Shown: positions 63,935 to 64,000 of the stretch, piece after piece | Layout: each line of letters begins with the position of its first letter | Position numbering within the stretch: position 1 is the first letter of the stretch | Source of the DNA: Streptomyces sp. Q6 | Lineage (GTDB): Bacteria; Actinomycetota; Actinomycetes; Streptomycetales; Streptomycetaceae | DNA length: 64,000 nt | Direction of reading: 5' to 3' | NCBI RefSeq assembly: GCF_036967205.1 | Contig: NZ_CP146022.1 | Location: 3,906,001-3,970,000, forward strand | Notes under the pieces: model-generated | The model's input: the letters and a program-made list of their open reading frames with translations, nothing else | The model's database searches: none | What the model was told of the DNA's origin: nothing | Translations under genes and position numbers: made by a program

Positions 63935-64000
63935 AGGCGCTCCAACTGCCGCTTGGCGAGATCCATCGCGGTCTTCTTCGGGATGGGCTTGGTGTCGTAG
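63931..64000 (-). CDS. 3' end of a gene continuing outside the window
   Basis: Only the last 22 codons are visible (YDTKPIPKKTAMDLAKRQLE to RL, TGA at 63931). The stop overlaps the next gene's GTG (GTGA). The overlap suggests this is the first of a three-gene coupled set; its identity cannot be read. Confidence 0.6.
   Translation of the reverse strand, partial: YDTKPIPKKTAMDLAKRQLERL

Overview
The window is a high-GC actinobacterial chromosome segment and almost certainly Streptomyces. The evidence is strong third-position G/C bias, many GTG starts, mycothiol biosynthesis (mshA), a phoU-phoR-phoP locus, an RsiG-type anti-sigma factor and a devA/devB locus. As far as memory allows, the backbone order matches the S. 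coelicolor region running from about SCO4236 down to SCO4178. Parts of it also match the M. tuberculosis Rv0474-Rv0491 block (HTH regulator, hbhA, DUF2516, mshA, YbjN protein, gpm1, senX3-regX3).

Layout. 1-8.6 kb: rlmB (partial), cysS, an F420-type PPOX protein, an ABC peptide-type importer operon with two apparent frameshifts, a GNAT, ispF-ispD (MEP isoprenoid pathway) and carD. 9.2-13.2 kb: a Ser-rich lipoprotein, phoP-phoR diverging from phoU across a PHO box, and a tiny Cys-rich protein. 13.5-19.4 kb: a secreted Ig/propeller protein, a chloramphenicol-phosphotransferase-like kinase, a blasticidin-S-deaminase-like enzyme, gpmA, an MFS transporter and a two-gene toxin-antitoxin-like pair. 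19.4-28.6 kb: a Tat-exported beta-helix protein, YbjN-mshA, a methyltransferase, an NlpC/P60 hydrolase, a SpoIIE-type phosphatase with receiver domain, DUF2516, an HbhA-like protein and an HTH regulator.

28.7-38.8 kb is an accessory island. It holds truncated genes, two direct copies of a TniQ-like transposition-gene remnant, one TniA-like remnant and a shattered nrdJ (B12-dependent ribonucleotide reductase). It also holds an intact IS630-family element with a passenger gene and TA target duplication. Among the wreckage are apparently intact cargo genes: an AlbA_2/Schlafen-type protein, two HEPN-motif proteins (one with zinc ribbons), a membrane-anchored protein and a small TM protein. Together they look like a candidate phage-defence cargo.

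38.8-51.3 kb: a VOC protein, argG, a HAD/GNAT/PPOX group, an MFS-MarR divergent pair with a pentapeptide minisatellite, and a co-directional set of tandem-APH kinase, PfkB kinase, TetR and HelD-like helicase.

51.4-57.3 kb is a distinctive array: four GntR regulators of one subfamily (including the likely devA and devE), three roughly 60-residue membrane proteins and the HAD protein devB. A shared AGTTGG-N3-CCAACT palindrome recurs in three of the intergenic regions. 57.4-64 kb: an Eis-like acetyltransferase, rsiG, dtd, ygfZ, nur (nickel-responsive Fur family), a nitrobindin-like protein, a 32-residue membrane protein and two paired membrane-anchored proteins, plus the end of a third gene.
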